Shown: positions 50,069 through 62,641, counted from the stretch's first letter. The stretch: DNA of 64,000 nt from Bugulina stolonifera (GCA_935421135.1 OW285189.1:18559072-18623071), one strand, 5' to 3'. Notes: generated by a model not told the origin, from the letters alone. Translations and numbers: made by a program.

Positions 50069-52680
50069 AGAGGACGATGAGAATATATCGTGAGTGAACT
50101 AATCAGCCAATTTAAAGATTGTTTGTGTTTAGTAAACCAGTATTACTATGAAGTATTTCCACTAGTTAACACAGCAAATCATAAATATTTTATACTGAAC
50201 TCATGTAAAGCTATAAAAAAGACTGCTTAAAGTGAATTAACTGCTACTTGTCAGTGTCATGCCGAATGAATATTTTCCAGGTTGTCATTTTTGTTACAAT
50301 TTATAATTTGAATTAATTATTGACACTGAGAAAATCTGAGTAAAATATTGTATACATGTACATGGACATAGACATTATTATGTTGAAGTTAACAGTCACT
50401 TTATATGCTCATTTCTACTTTTGAATTTCTTTCAGAGCACAACGTATGACTTGGTAAAGAAAGACACTCGGAGCCTTTATTCTCATCAATTAATATAATT
50501 TACTGCGTTTATTTTATAATGCTATTTTAAATATCTGATTGCGTCACAGTTTTATATTTAATGAGACAACTGATACAACTTTGCTGTAACATGGTATTAC
50601 TTTTACTGCTAAATATGTCTTCAACGAATTATTGTCATGACTATTAAATTAAAATTCTATAAACCATTAATCACTTTTCTGAAACAACCCACAATTATTT
50701 ATAGTTTAAATAAATACTTTGATCAACTTCACCTAAAACGTGGTTATTCATGTTTTTCATAATCTCAAGTTCATAAAGTGATATTGGTCTGTGATTGAAG
50801 CTGTGCTACATGACTTGAACGCTATATGTATTTCTTCCACCAAGAGTGAGTGCGATATCAATTTATATTTATATTTATTCCTTATATTACTTTAAAGGGA
50901 TTATTGATAATCTATCCCCTTTACCATCCAAAAATATCTTTATTTGGAAGTGGGTATGGTGATTTTATCAAATAACACAGATACTGTCTCATAGTATCGT
51001 TCAACTTTAGTGGCAATAGTTTTGTGATGATCTACAGGTGCTACATTATTATATAATCTGTATGGATTGGTACCCAATATACACGTACTAGTGCTTCAAG
51101 ATATTGAGTGGTTTCATTGGTGATTGACTTCAGAATAACTATCCAAAAAATGTACACAGCTTGAGGAATTACAGTCAACTACCAAAATACTTCCGAGTTA
51201 TTAGAAGAGTTATGCCAGACGGTAGGATTGTAGTTTCCATGCTGCTCACTGTGTGTGGATGTAATTAGATTGTTATGCAAGTGTGTTTATTATTAGCAAA
51301 TTTATTTGGCCATACTCAATGGTTTTGTATTTTCATTTATATACATGTACAAAGACAACCCTGCCATAATTTCTTATAGATTTTTCACAATCTAGTCTTT
51401 TTAAAGTTAGTCTACAACAGTTTGAAACATGCAGAAGTGTGGAAGTGTTCTAGCATTTGGGTAAGAGTTCAAGATAATCTATAGAGATGAGATGGTATTT
51501 AACCATTTCAACTGGCATACTTGTATATAAAGTATAACAATTACATTGCAATGGTTCAAACATGCGTAGATCGAGAAGAATACTTGGTATACAATGTAAG
51601 TGTGTAGGTTATATATTTCTATGACACATGTATATTAATATAAACGAATGTCTCACGATTTTGGAAGAAGGAGATTATACTTTTCTACAGTTTATTTTTG
51701 GCTCATGCTTTTTCAGGCAGGCAGAGAATAGAATTATTACCATTATGTGTAAATGGAGTATTCTAGCTAATTACATGATTTACAAATATTTACCAATCAC
51801 TGCATGCAGTATGTATAAAAGTTTAGAAAAATCTAGTTTCATTTTTGCATCGAATAGCCCAGAAACATGGAGGACTCGTGCTCAAACTAAATAATAATAA
51901 CTTCAGATTAGGGAACTTTATGGATTACGGTTGTAGTAACAAGATGTAGGTTACAATTTGAAAGCTTGAGGTATAAATATTTATTTAATGAACAAGAAGT
52001 AAAATTACATAATACAGTAAGTGGTAAGTTCTTATATATTATGTATGATTCATGGTTGAAAAACATACACAGCAGTGTACATTAGCAGTTCCACATAATT
52101 TTGTTACAGATGTATGGTGTGCTATTCATGCACCGAATATTCCAATTGAAATTAAATCAAACGGTTAAAGTTATATTTAATAATTACAAAAGGCATTTTC
52201 TGTATTATAAATTATATATGTTATAAATTATATATGTTATAAATTATTTGAGCTATTAGTAACAAATGCAGTGTAGAGTTCTGGTGTAGAGTCAAGTTCA
52301 GATGTCTTCCATTTCCGATTCAGCTTATTCTGTTGGTTTCTAAGAGAAATGCGAAAATATAAGTGATTAATTTTGACAGCTAGTAACAATGATGTCAACC
52401 TACATTATATATGAGTAGCTGATGCATTTTTGAAAAAACACAAACCTGATCTCACATGGAATCATTGCACTTCCCTTCAGTTGTTTCAACAGTACTATCT
52501 TTTGTAGTTTCAAGGGATGAATATGTCACCCTAATTATAGTGATACCAATCACGCCTTATATCTATGCATACGCAATGATACTACTTATTTGGTACTTGA
52601 ATAACATAATTATTACTATAGTGAGATAAATTCAGGTGGAAGAAAACTACTTGTATCCATTGTTTGTTTTATTCACCTCA

Positions 52681-53187
52681 TTAGCTTCTTCTGCTATTAC
52701 TTCTTCTGCTGCTCCTCCCACTACCTCCACTACTGCCTCCTTTACCACCACTTGAATTGCCTCTTCTACCACCACTTGCACCGCCTCCTCTACCACCACT
52801 TGCACTGCCTCCTCTGCCACCACTTGCACTGCTTCCTCTACCACCACTTGCACTGCCTCCTTTACCACCACTTGCACGGTCCTCTCCTCTTACAGGAGTT
52901 CTACTTCCACTAGCACTTCTACCACCAGTAGGAGTTCTTCTACTGGGTCTACTGGTAGTTGTTACTCTACTCCTGGCAGTAGTTCTGTCACGTCCCCCAC
53001 TACTCCCACCTCTACCTGCATCAATACCTCCTCTGCTACCTCCACTACCAATTCCTCTGCTTACTCCACTACTTATGGTTTCACCTCTGCCTCCACGTCT
53101 ACCACCACCTCTGGTATTGGATACACCAAACATAGCAGTTGCAACTAAAACAAGGCATGCTACTAGCAGGATGGTGATGAGTTTCAT
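52681..53187 (-). CDS. Gly/Arg-rich secreted repeat protein 4 (long form)
   Basis: The 168-residue product is close to proteins 2 and 6: signal peptide, GVSNTRGG start, Arg/Ser/Thr central segment (RDRTTARSRVTTTSRPSRR), SGG(R/K)GG octads and the tail SNSRRS. Some Arg are replaced by Lys (ASGGKGG). The coding exon begins at 53211 and the non-coding exon ends at 53411. It is divergent from gene 5 and convergent with gene 3. No function is assigned. Confidence 0.84.
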   Translation of the reverse strand: MKLITILLVACLVLVATAMFGVSNTRGGGRRGGRGETISSGVSRGIGSGGSRGGIDAGRGGSSGGRDRTTARSRVTTTSRPSRRTPTGGRSASGSRTPVRGEDRASGGKGGSASGGRGSSASGGRGGSASGGRGGGASGGRRGNSSGGKGGSSGGSGRSSRRSNSRRS

Positions 53188-53475
53188 GGTGAGGACTAGA
53201 GATGTGGTCACCTGTTGACAGAATATAAATATTAAATAAATTTACAAAGTGTAAAAATGAAAATATCATGCTAATGTACTCTTACTTTACATACCAGGAG
53301 TGCGCTTATATCCTAATAGCCATCAATAAGCCATTGTGTTATCTAGTAAAATGAACCCCTCAGTTGATGACAGATGCTAGTTATACACATGTATAATAAT
53401 ATGTACTTACTGTTTGAGATGTACACTGTAAGTTATGTTAGTTCAAGTAATTTTGATGCTCAACTGAATTCTCCA

Positions 53476-53489
53476 CTCATATTTATACT
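53476..53489 (-). promoter_or_regulatory. Conserved TATA element of Gly/Arg-rich gene 4
   Basis: Minus-strand AGTATAAATATGAG, one base different from gene 1. Confidence 0.6.
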
Positions 53490-53893
53490 GTTTTATATCC
53501 ATGTGGAGGAGTTGTGTCTATGAATATCTTTAATGTTTTCCAGATGTCTATGTTTAACAATAACTAATGTAGTATTAAACATTTATTTCCATACTATTCA
53601 TTTTTTGCAAAGATGCAACAAAGATCGGACATAATGAAAGGACAGTGTTATTATACTTGAGTTACTGCCAAGTCATCTACATGCAGATGTGCATTGTCTC
53701 TGATAATCCATGGAAGTGATCCTTATTTATTATAACTTGTGCAGGAAAAGGTAAACAGCTATTGTGTTACTGTTACGGATATTAAAATGCTTGGTTTACA
53801 TTCTATTTTAGGTATTTTATATAAATTTTGTAAAAACAACATAACAGAACGAGGTACACATAAAACCTTGTATTAGTTGTCGTTAAGATATGA

Positions 53894-53921
53894 CCATAGA
53901 GTTTGGTTCCAAACTCTATGG
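53894..53921. repeat. 28-bp fold-back
   Basis: CCATAGAGTTTGG and CCAAACTCTATGG are exact complements separated by TT. The homologous places upstream of genes 2 and 6 lack it, so it is a local insertion. Confidence 0.9.
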
Positions 53922-54199
53922 ATTTGACTAACTCGAGGTAAAGTCCCTGGCATTGGAATTTACTTGATCTGCTATATTGTCAAAAGTGATATTAAATTGC
54001 ACCAATACATAACTTCATGTATAATACTTGTGATTTTATAGACCAAAGTAAAAAAAAACATAATAATAACACTATATAGTAATGCCCATAAACATTCAAA
54101 ATGTTTTAGTTCAAACTTGGCATTACATGTCTTTGGTCAATTCATGTCTAACCAATGGCAGTTACCTACACACAGTTGATAACTTTTGTTTTGACATAT

Positions 54200-54700
54200 C
54201 TAGTGTTGGTGCAACTTAATTTTCGTCTTTTTCTCTGGAGACTAGCAATGTGTTTAACCAGGAGGTGCATAGTTTCAATCCCACCCCAATCTAATTGCCT
54301 CAATTGCTAACGATGATCCACCTGTTTAGGTCAATGTAAAATGATGTATCTAAACCTCTAAATGGAAATTTCCTCTTTAGTTTCGGAATGACTAGACCAT
54401 CTGCAGTAGAATTCACTCTTCCTACTCTAATCATCCATAATCATGTTATGTCAACTGATTAGTTACATCCAGCTAATTATTTGCTTTATTATTGCCGAAA
54501 AATGAAATTCTATCAGCAAAAAGAATGCATAGACATGAGTTAGCATATGACCGTGTATAAGTAGAGAGCAGGAGAGCCCAGAACTCAGAGAATGAACTCA
54601 GAAAGTCTCCCATCAGTTGAGGTATTCAGCTAATAAGTCAGTCACAGAAGTTTTAAATAATGTACATGTACATAGATAGCTGCTCTACTAGACAATACAA
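54200..54700. repeat. Upstream block shared with the gene 7 region
   Basis: Segments such as TGCATAGTTTCAATCCCACC, CTTTAGTTTCGGAATGACTA and GGAGTTAGCATATGA-like sequence correspond to 60810-61090, upstream of the Gly/Phe-rich gene. This ties gene 7 to the duplicated unit. Confidence 0.7.
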
Positions 54701-55073
54701 AACATGTTCCAGATTAGTGAATCAAAATCCACACACCGCTACTTGCCAACTGATGGAATAATAAGATAATAGCTTTTCGCATTTTTTACACAAGTTGCAT
54801 TACATAAGAATCATTTCCATGGATAGTCAGGGACAATGCACATCTAGATGACTTAGCAGTAATTCAAGAATAATAATTGCCTCATCATGATGTCCCACCT
54901 TTGTTGTATTATTTATGTCTTGGTAAGAAGTGAATAATTTGGAAATGAATAATTAATATTACATTAGTTATTGTTAAACAAAGACATCTGGAAAACATCA
55001 AGGATATGCATAGACAAAACTCCTACTATTATATAATCCTTCCCTTCACATGGATACCAAAAAGGTATAAATA

Positions 55074-55087
55074 TGAGTGGAGAATTC
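55074..55087 (+). promoter_or_regulatory. Conserved TATA element of Gly/Arg-rich gene 5
   Basis: GGTATAAATATGAG. The more distal TATA seen in genes 1 and 3 is destroyed here (TGGATACC). Confidence 0.62.
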
Positions 55088-55327
55088 AGTTGAGTATCAG
55101 ACTTACTTCAGTTAACATAACTTACAGTGTACATCTCAAACAGTAAGTACATACAGTATTATAATATGTGTATAACTAACATCTGTTTTCAGCTGAGGAG
55201 TCTATTTTAAGTGTACTCCTAATATGTAGCCAAGAGTACATTAGAATGATATTCTCATTTTTACACTTTGTCAGTTTGTTTAATATTTATATTCTGTTAA
55301 CAGGTGACCACATCTATAGCCCTCACC

Positions 55328-55585
55328 ATGAAACTCATCACCATTCTAATAGTTGTATGCCTTGTGTTGGCTGCAACTGCTATGTTAGGGAGAGGAGGCC
55401 GTACAAGTGGAGGTAGAGGAGGCAGTACAAGCGGTGGTAGAAGAGGCGGTACAAGTGGTGGTAGAGGAGTCAGTGCAAGTGGTGGTAGAGGAGGCGGTAC
55501 AAGTGGTGGTAGAGGAGGAAGTACAAGTGGTGGTAGAGGAGGAAGTACAAGTGGTGGTAGAAGAGGAAGTAGTAGAAGAAATTAA
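55328..55585 (+). CDS. Gly/Arg-rich secreted repeat protein 5
   Basis: The 85-residue product is the shortest family member, with the same signal peptide and about seven octads (SGGRGG with ST, GT or SA; one SGGRGV), ending SSRRN. The non-coding exon ends at 55142 and the coding exon starts at 55304. A 3' UTR intron begins at 55607 and ends with AG at 55929-55930. No function is assigned. Confidence 0.84.
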   Translation: MKLITILIVVCLVLAATAMLGRGGRTSGGRGGSTSGGRRGGTSGGRGVSASGGRGGGTSGGRGGSTSGGRGGSTSGGRRGSSRRN

Positions 55586-56990
55586 AGAGGACTAGGAAAA
55601 TTTAGCGTGAGTGAACTAATGGGCTAATTTGAAAGCTGTTGTGTTTATCAAATAGCTGTACTAGAAAACGCAGTGAATCACAATAATGTATTATACTAAG
55701 CACAAGTATAAGACGACCACCTGAAGTAGATTAACTACTACTGGTGAGTGTCATGTCAAAAGAATAATTTTCAGGCAGTAGGTTTTGCTAGGATTCATAA
55801 ATAGAATTATTTATTAACACAGAGAAAACTTGAATAACTTGCTGTATCATATGTGTACATATAAATGCACACACATGTAGAATGAGCAGAATTTCTTATG
55901 CTGAAATCTATGCCTTTCAAATTATTTTAGAACACCACTCAAGACTTGGAACAGAAAGACACTCAAAGCCTTTATTCTTACCAACTGATAAATTTACAGC
56001 AATTATTTGACACTATTATTTTCAATACCTGATCTTACCAGCTATATTCTATTATAGTTTATATGTTTAATAAGTCAGTAGTTAAAGTCGCATGATTAAA
56101 TAGTCATCCATAGCACTACAATTTTATGATCATATGTTATCACCTTTACTGTTGAATATGCCTTCAAGCAATTATTGTTATGAATACCAATTAAAATTTT
56201 ATAAACCATAAATCCCTTTTCTATAACAAATCACATCTGTTTGGAATTTAAATAAATACATTTAGCATAAATATTACCATAACATATAGCTATTATGTTT
56301 TAGACTTTTAGCTCATAAAGTGATATTGGTCTGTGATTTAAATCCTACTACATGACTTGCAAGCTAGATTTTTATTTATTAAAATCAGCAAGCCCATTGC
56401 GATGATTGGATGCGTATTAAGTGTCAACCTACCTATTCCATCTCCCAGGACAGAAATATTTAATTTGTAAAAGTTGGTAAAATTAACAATATACAGGTAT
56501 ACAACATGGAGTGTGATGTCAACATATTTATATTTATTTCTTATGCTACACGTAGTTGAAAAAAATTGCTATGCCAGGAATCCTAGGTTCAATTTCCGTA
56601 AAGGTCATTGGTGGTGGTAGGAAGGGTATCCAACCTTTTAATGCTCCTGTGCTACTTCGGTGACTTTGGTAACTTTGGCACTGGTGGGGTTGTCTTCTTA
56701 TCCCAAAAAGTAGAAAAAATGCAGATCTCTTTAGATCACTGCTTACTTCAGATTAGTAGTGAGAAGTAAAACTGGTAAGCAATTTGAAAATAGTTACTAT
56801 TTAATTTATAATCATTAAATGCCTTCATTTGAAAGTGGGTCTAAGTGCATAAGTAGTTTACTGTATATATACCACATTAGTCTAAGGATGTAGTTTCTAT
56901 GCCCTTCGCTATCCTGTGGAGTATATTTATAGTACACAGCTCTATGTGGCAATACTAAATGGTATTGTATTTTCATTTATAAACAAAGAC

Positions 56991-57090
56991 TGTTGTAGAC
57001 AAACTTCAGAAAGGCTAATGATACTAGTATTCTGGTATCATTAGTTATAGATTTTACATAACCTAGCCTTTCTGGAGTTGGTCTACAACA
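56991..57090. repeat. Nested fold-back in cluster unit 3
   Basis: Outer arms of 27 bp (TGTTGTAGAC at 56991, TCTACAACA ending at 57090) match in inverse with two mismatches. Inside is a second fold-back, CTAATGATAC and GTATCATTAG (57015-57044). The homologous part of unit 2 has only the right outer arm. Confidence 0.85.
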
Positions 57091-58091
57091 GTTTGAAATA
57101 TGTAGAAATGTGGAGAATTCCCAACATATGGGTAGGGAGTCCAAGATAATCTACATGAATGAAATGAAACATTCATTTTTTCTGGCACTTGCATGTACTA
57201 CGTATAGTACAGTAATTATAATTATAGCTTGCTTTAAACATTAGTGGACAAAGAGAGTATTTGGTATAGGTGTGTAGGTTATGTACAAATTACATGTATT
57301 TCTACATGTAGGTAAATTAATTTGGGAGATGGAGAATATATTTTCACAAATTACTTTTGGCTCATGTTTGGCTGACGGGCAGAGAGTAGAGTTATTACCA
57401 AATGTTTAAATGGACTGTTCTAGTTTATGAATTCATTTACAAATATTTTCCACCCACTGCACGCTTGACGTATGAAATATGAAAAAAATCTAGTTGCGTT
57501 TTACACCAAACTAGATGATAGCTTCACACTATGCAACTGAACGGATTGAAATTGTAATAACAAGATTTAGGTTATATTTTCAGTGCTATGTCTACGGATA
57601 ATGTCAAGAAAACAGGCAATGTTGAAACTCACAGCAACTATGAAGTCTTCCACTAACTGTTGGTGCTTTTGTGAACATTTCCGATTCTAAACGGTGTTGA
57701 GCACTTGTTGCTATTATGGGGTAAATGACACATATATAAATACATTTGTAAATGCTATCCTTTTAACAGCATAGTCTAATATGAATAATGTGCATGTACA
57801 TGACATTGTATATTATTACATAATATACAATGCAATAATAATATAATGACGTTAATAGCCAATTTTTGAAAGGTTGAGGTATGTTTATTAAATTCACAAG
57901 AAGTAAAATATTATATGTACGGTAAGTGGTGGGTTCTCATATGAGATTCATGGTTGTTGAACCTACACTACAGTATACATTTGTGGTTCTGTATAATATC
58001 GTGTTATATAGTAGATGTATGACATGCTATTCAAGTACTGAGTTTACTAATAGAAATTAAATCATAAGGTTGCAGTTATATAACAAAAAAA

Positions 58092-58162
58092 ACATATGTT
58101 GTATTATAAATTATATATATTATAAATTATATATATTATAAATTATATATATGTTATAAATT
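58092..58162. repeat. AT-rich tandem repeat
   Basis: TATAAATTATATATAT is repeated about four times. A shorter version lies at the homologous place in unit 2 (about 52205-52250). Confidence 0.85.
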
Positions 58163-58684
58163 AATTGAGCCAATAGTAACATGGCCAGTGTAGAGTAAAG
58201 TGTAGAGTCCAAGTGTAGAGCCCAGTGTAGAGTCCAAGTGTAGAGTCATGTTCAGATGTCCTTCCTTTCCCATATTCTACCTATTCTGTTAGCTTCTAAA
58301 AGAAATATGGAAATATCAGGCATAGATTTGCACAGAATTGCATAGAATATTATTAACAATATAATGTCAACCTACATATAATGTACATCATACATGACTT
58401 ATCGCTGATGTATTTTTGAAAAAGAAGCGCAAACCTGATCTTCTGATGACAACAATTACACTTACCTTTGCTTGTTACAACAGTAATACTTTTGTGATTT
58501 CAAGTGATGAATATACCACTAATAATGGTAGTTATACTATATCAGTCCCATTAAGCCTTATACATATAGCTATGCATATACATTGCAAATACTTATTTGT
58601 TACTAGAATAGCATAATTATCAACATGGTGAGATAAATTCAGTGTGAAAACTATTTGCATTCATTGTTTGTTCTATTCACCTCA

Positions 58685-59197
58685 TTAGCTTCTTCTGCTA
58701 TTACTTCTTCTGCTGCTCCTCCCACTACCTCCACTACTGCCTCCTCTACCACCACTTGCACTGCCTCCTCTACCACCACTTGTACTTCCTGCTCTACCCC
58801 CACTTGTACTTCCTCCTCTACCCCCACTTGCACTTCGTCCTCTACCACCACTTGCACTTGCACTGCCTCCTCTACCACCACTTGCACTGCCTCCTCCTCT
58901 TACAGGAGTTCTACTTCCACCACCAATTCTACCACCAGTAAAAGTTCTTCTAATGGGTCTACTGGTAGTTGTTACTCTACCTCTGGCAGTAGTTCTGTCA
59001 CGTCCCCCACCATTCCCACCTCTACCAGCACCAATACCTCCTCTGCTACCTCCACTACCACTTCCTCTGCTTACTCCACTGCTTCTGGTTCCACCTCTAC
59101 CTCCACGTCTACCACCACCTCTGGTATTGGATACACCAAACATAGCAGTTGCAGCCAGCACAAGGCATACAACTATTAGAATGGTGATGAGTTTCAT
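58685..59197 (-). CDS. Gly/Arg-rich secreted repeat protein 6 (long form)
   Basis: The 170-residue product has a signal peptide (MKLITILIVVCLVLAATAMF), a GVSNTRGG start, the conserved central segment (RDRTTARGRVTTTSRP), then octads with an irregular SASASGG joint and SSRRSNSRRS at the end. The coding exon begins at 59221 and the non-coding exon ends at 59419. It is convergent with gene 5 and divergent from gene 7. No function is assigned. Confidence 0.84.
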   Translation of the reverse strand: MKLITILIVVCLVLAATAMFGVSNTRGGGRRGGRGGTRSSGVSRGSGSGGSRGGIGAGRGGNGGGRDRTTARGRVTTTSRPIRRTFTGGRIGGGSRTPVRGGGSASGGRGGSASASGGRGRSASGGRGGSTSGGRAGSTSGGRGGSASGGRGGSSGGSGRSSRRSNSRRS

Positions 59198-59483
59198 GGT
59201 GAGGACTAGAGATGTGGTCACCTGTTAACAGGATATAAATATTAAATAAATTGACAAAGTGTGAAAATGAAAATATCATGCTAAAGTACTCTTGGTTACA
59301 TATCAGGAGTACTACACTTGTATCCTAATAGCCATCAAAGCCATTTTATTATCTAGTAAAATAAAGTTCTCAATTAATAAGAGATGCTAGTTATACACAT
59401 ATAATAATATGTACTTACTGTTTGAGATGTACAGTATAAGTTATGTTAGCTGAGGTAAGTCTGATGCTCAACTGAATTCTCCA

Positions 59484-59497
59484 TTCATATTTATACC
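59484..59497 (-). promoter_or_regulatory. Conserved TATA element of Gly/Arg-rich gene 6
   Basis: Minus-strand GGTATAAATATGAA in the family position. A second TATA (ATATAAAAAG) lies just upstream. Confidence 0.62.
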
Positions 59498-59934
59498 TTT
59501 TTATATCCATGTGGAGCGAAAGATTAGATAATAGTAGGAGTTTTGTCTATGTATGTATATCCTTGATGTTTTCCAGATGTCTATGTTTAACAATAACTAA
59601 TGTAATAATAATTATTCATTTCCATATTATTCATTTCTTACCAAGATGTAAATAATACAACAAAGGTGGGACATCATGAGAGGACAGTGTCATTGTACTT
59701 GAGTTACTGCTAAGTCATCTATAATATTGTGCATTGTCTCTGATTATCCATGGAAGTAATCTCTTTTTAATATAATATGTAAATGTGAGGAAAAGATGAA
59801 CAGCTATTGTATTACTGTTACGGATATTAAAATACTTGATTTACGGTTCTATTTTAGGTATAGTGCATAAATGTTGTAAAAACACTTTGAAGGACCCAGG
59901 TACACATCATAAACCTTTTATTTATTGTTATTTA

Positions 59935-60333
59935 GGGTGTCAGGGTGGCGCCGTTGGTGGCATACAAGCACATAAACCGAAAGGTTGTGAGTTCAAACCC
60001 CCAGCTGTGTCATTTCTGGCAAAGGCCTTCAGCAAGTCTCTCACTCGAGCTGCGCCTGTTCGGATCAGGGCGTATAAATAACACAGGAGGTCCCGTGTAG
60101 TGCATACATCAAAAGCATGCGCAATAAAGATCCAACTCTGCCCTGATTCGCAAAGAGAAGCCAGATTCTGGCGGGATATGAGACCATATTGGGGTGGCAG
60201 GTTGATGTATTGATCACTGGCCATGCACTCTTGTTGTGGAAGGTGAGCTCTTCCACTCAGAACCCAGCTCTTGTCGTTCATACAAGTTTCGGACTTCTGA
60301 GGTCCGTTAAATAGAATGGCCAAAAAAAAAAAA
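59935..60333 (+). mobile_element. tRNA-derived SINE with poly(A) tail
   Basis: The head has an A-box-like TGGCGCCGTTGG (about 59946) and a B-box GAGTTCAAACC (about 59989-59999) at tRNA-like spacing. A GC-richer body of about 330 bp follows and ends in twelve A (60322-60333). The flanks on both sides align with uninterrupted sequence upstream of genes 2 and 4, so the insertion limits are well supported. No clear target duplication was found. A 161-codon antisense ORF across it is incidental. Confidence 0.75.
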
Positions 60334-61349
60334 CTCAAGCTAAAGTCACTGACATTGGAATTTAAATTTAAGGATAACTTGATCCGTTTTATTGTTAAAA
60401 CTGATCTTTTTATTTTAGGCCTCATTAGGATATTGCCAGTACATATTCATGTATTAGTATGCATAATATTACAGTTGTAGCCCCCAATATAACACTCCCT
60501 TCCTATTTTATTTATGACTGAATACAGTGTATGTTTTTTATGAAATCTTCACACTGGTACCTGGTTACTTCAATCACACATTAAATTAATATTATTAATA
60601 ATTACGTGCGTTTTAAATGTATAAATAGTTGAGTACCTTAACATTCATTTTCATAAATACTTTTATCTGAATACAGTATAATGTGAGTTTAAAGTGAGAG
60701 CTGATGTAGGGAAACATATTAAAAACACCTCCAGTAATGCTCCTACACACCCAAACTACATGTAATAGTAATTAGTCACAGCAGAACCGTTAGAGTAACA
60801 TAACTTCCAACTGAGAGGGGGGCATAGTTTCAATGCTACCCAACCTGATTGCCTGAGTCCACAAAATTATCTAAGACTATCTGAAACGAAACAGCTAAAT
60901 CTGCCTTTACTACAACTAATTTCCTCTTTAGTTTTATAATGACTAAACCATCTACAGTAGAATCAACTCATGCTGTTCTAATCACTCAAACTAATTATTT
61001 ACTTTATTATTGATGAAAATGGAATTCTAAACAGCAAAAAGAACGCATAGGCAGGAGTTAGCATATGATGGTGTATAAGTAGTGGCAGTATAATATGTGT
61101 AAGGAGAGGTAAGACCTGTTTCAAGTGAGTAGAGGATGTATGTAGAGTTACCAGTAAAACCACTTTGAATACTGGAGGTGACTTGCTATTACTAACAGCT
61201 ATGGAAATAAATATATGTAACTGCTTACTGTCTGCCTGGAAGATTTCCATATAGAAGTAGCAATACATTTCTACATTGTATGTTCCACCTTGAAGAGATT
61301 TGGATCAAGCAAAGCTAAATAATGGTAATGATTATATCCTGTTTTCTCA

Positions 61350-61360
61350 GGTATAAAAGG
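61350..61360 (+). promoter_or_regulatory. TATA box of the Gly/Phe-rich gene
   Basis: GGTATAAAAGG, followed by CTTCAGTTGAGCAACACC, which parallels the TTCAGTTGAGCATCAGAC start region of the Gly/Arg-rich genes. Confidence 0.65.
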
Positions 61361-61656
61361 TAAGAATGTGAAAGATATCTTCAGTTGAGCAACACCTCTA
61401 TCTCACTAAACCTTAGTTCCAATACAGTCTTAAGTTAAAAGGTAAGTCAACACTTAGACTTAAATCTGTTTTGTAAAGCTTATAGAGTAATATTAGCATA
61501 CTAGCTTTAGGCTGGTATGATGCTTCTCATCTAACAGCCTGTACTGTGTGAAGTTCATTTTGAAGTATGAAATTAAATGCTATAGACAAGCTGTGCAGGT
61601 AACAGGGCAAATACAACATACTGTATGTTATGTTCTACTTCATGTTTTACAGAGAA

Positions 61657-62452
61657 ATGGGCGGAATTATGAAGTCTCTTCTACTTGTTCTGGTTGCATG
61701 TCTTACACTCACTTCAGCTGTAAACTTTGGTAGCCGTCTATTCAGAGGTTTTGGCTTTCCCAGTAGATTTGGCAGTAGATTTGGCAGTGGGTTTGGCAGT
61801 GGGTTTGGCAGTGGATTTGGTAGTGGGTTTGGCAGCAGATTTGGCAGTTTTGGAAATGGCTTTGGGCTCAGAGGGGGTAGAAGAATCGGAGGGTTTGGCT
61901 TCCAATTAGGCAGGTCAGGATTCGGAGGCAGGTCTATAACAGGTATGACCGCATAATGTACATATTATGTTATATTATTCATCCTTTTATTATATATGTG
62001 CTACTGACAGACTAAAATCAGACCTGTATGTCTGTATTCTTGTCTGTATTATCTACTCCTGACACTACACTAGATTATTCCTGATACTGTACTACTACTA
62101 CTGATACTGTACTGATACTATACTGTACTATCCCTGATACTATACTATACTACTACTGACACTATATTTACTATACTACTACTGACACTATACTATACTA
62201 CTACTGACACTATACTATACTACTACTGATGCTATACTGTACTATTAGTGACGCTGCTCATTTCGTTTCACAATCTGTGAGTGAATAGTGGCAAAAAGAC
62301 CCATTAACACAGTTACAGTACAGGTCACCTTTGACAAATAGCATCTGAGAATAAAGAACTTGAATGAATACACTTTGACTTCCCATCTACATTATATGCA
62401 GCCTATCCACACGGTATTTATACATGTAATCTCATTGTTTTTTGCAGGTTGA
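61657..62452 (+). CDS. Gly/Phe-rich secreted repeat protein (cluster gene 7)
   Basis: Exons are 61657-61942 and 62448-62452 (291 nt, 96 aa). The second coding exon supplies only the end of a Gly codon and TGA. A non-coding first exon ends at 61441 (AAAAG, then GTAAGT) and the acceptor at 61651-61652 precedes the ATG. A second in-frame ATG gives the same signal peptide (MKSLLLVLVACLTLTSA). The mature chain repeats FGSGFGSGFGS and FGSRFGS, then RGGRRIGGFGFQLGRSGFGG. It has no Cys. The Phe/Gly repeat resembles phase-separating or adhesive low-complexity proteins in composition only. Its position, strand, gene layout and upstream region match the short-form Gly/Arg genes, so common descent of the locus is likely. 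Confidence 0.82.
62070..62245. repeat. Imperfect tandem repeat of TACTACTGACACTATACTA
   Basis: About seven to eight diverged copies, around 21 bp each, in the intron of the Gly/Phe-rich gene. Confidence 0.85.
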
Positions 62453-62635
62453 GGCGCTGAAATCTCCTGTCTCCAGCCATAATATGGCAGTACATTTTTG
62501 CTGTTTTCAATATTGACTCCACTTTAATTGATACAACATATTCCAGAGTGTGCAAATGCATTTTAGTCCTAGCCATTTCTCATATCCAACAATATTGTTT
62601 AAAAATGCTTTTATTATAATGCATTTTATTTTCTC

Positions 62636-62641
62636 AATAAA
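62636..62641 (+). terminator. Polyadenylation signal of the Gly/Phe-rich gene
   Basis: AATAAA 184 bases after the spliced stop codon, the first on the plus strand downstream. Confidence 0.6.

Noticed and set aside
59940..60425. A 161-codon minus-strand ORF
   Set aside because: It spans the SINE and its poly(A) tail in antisense and has no protein-like motif.
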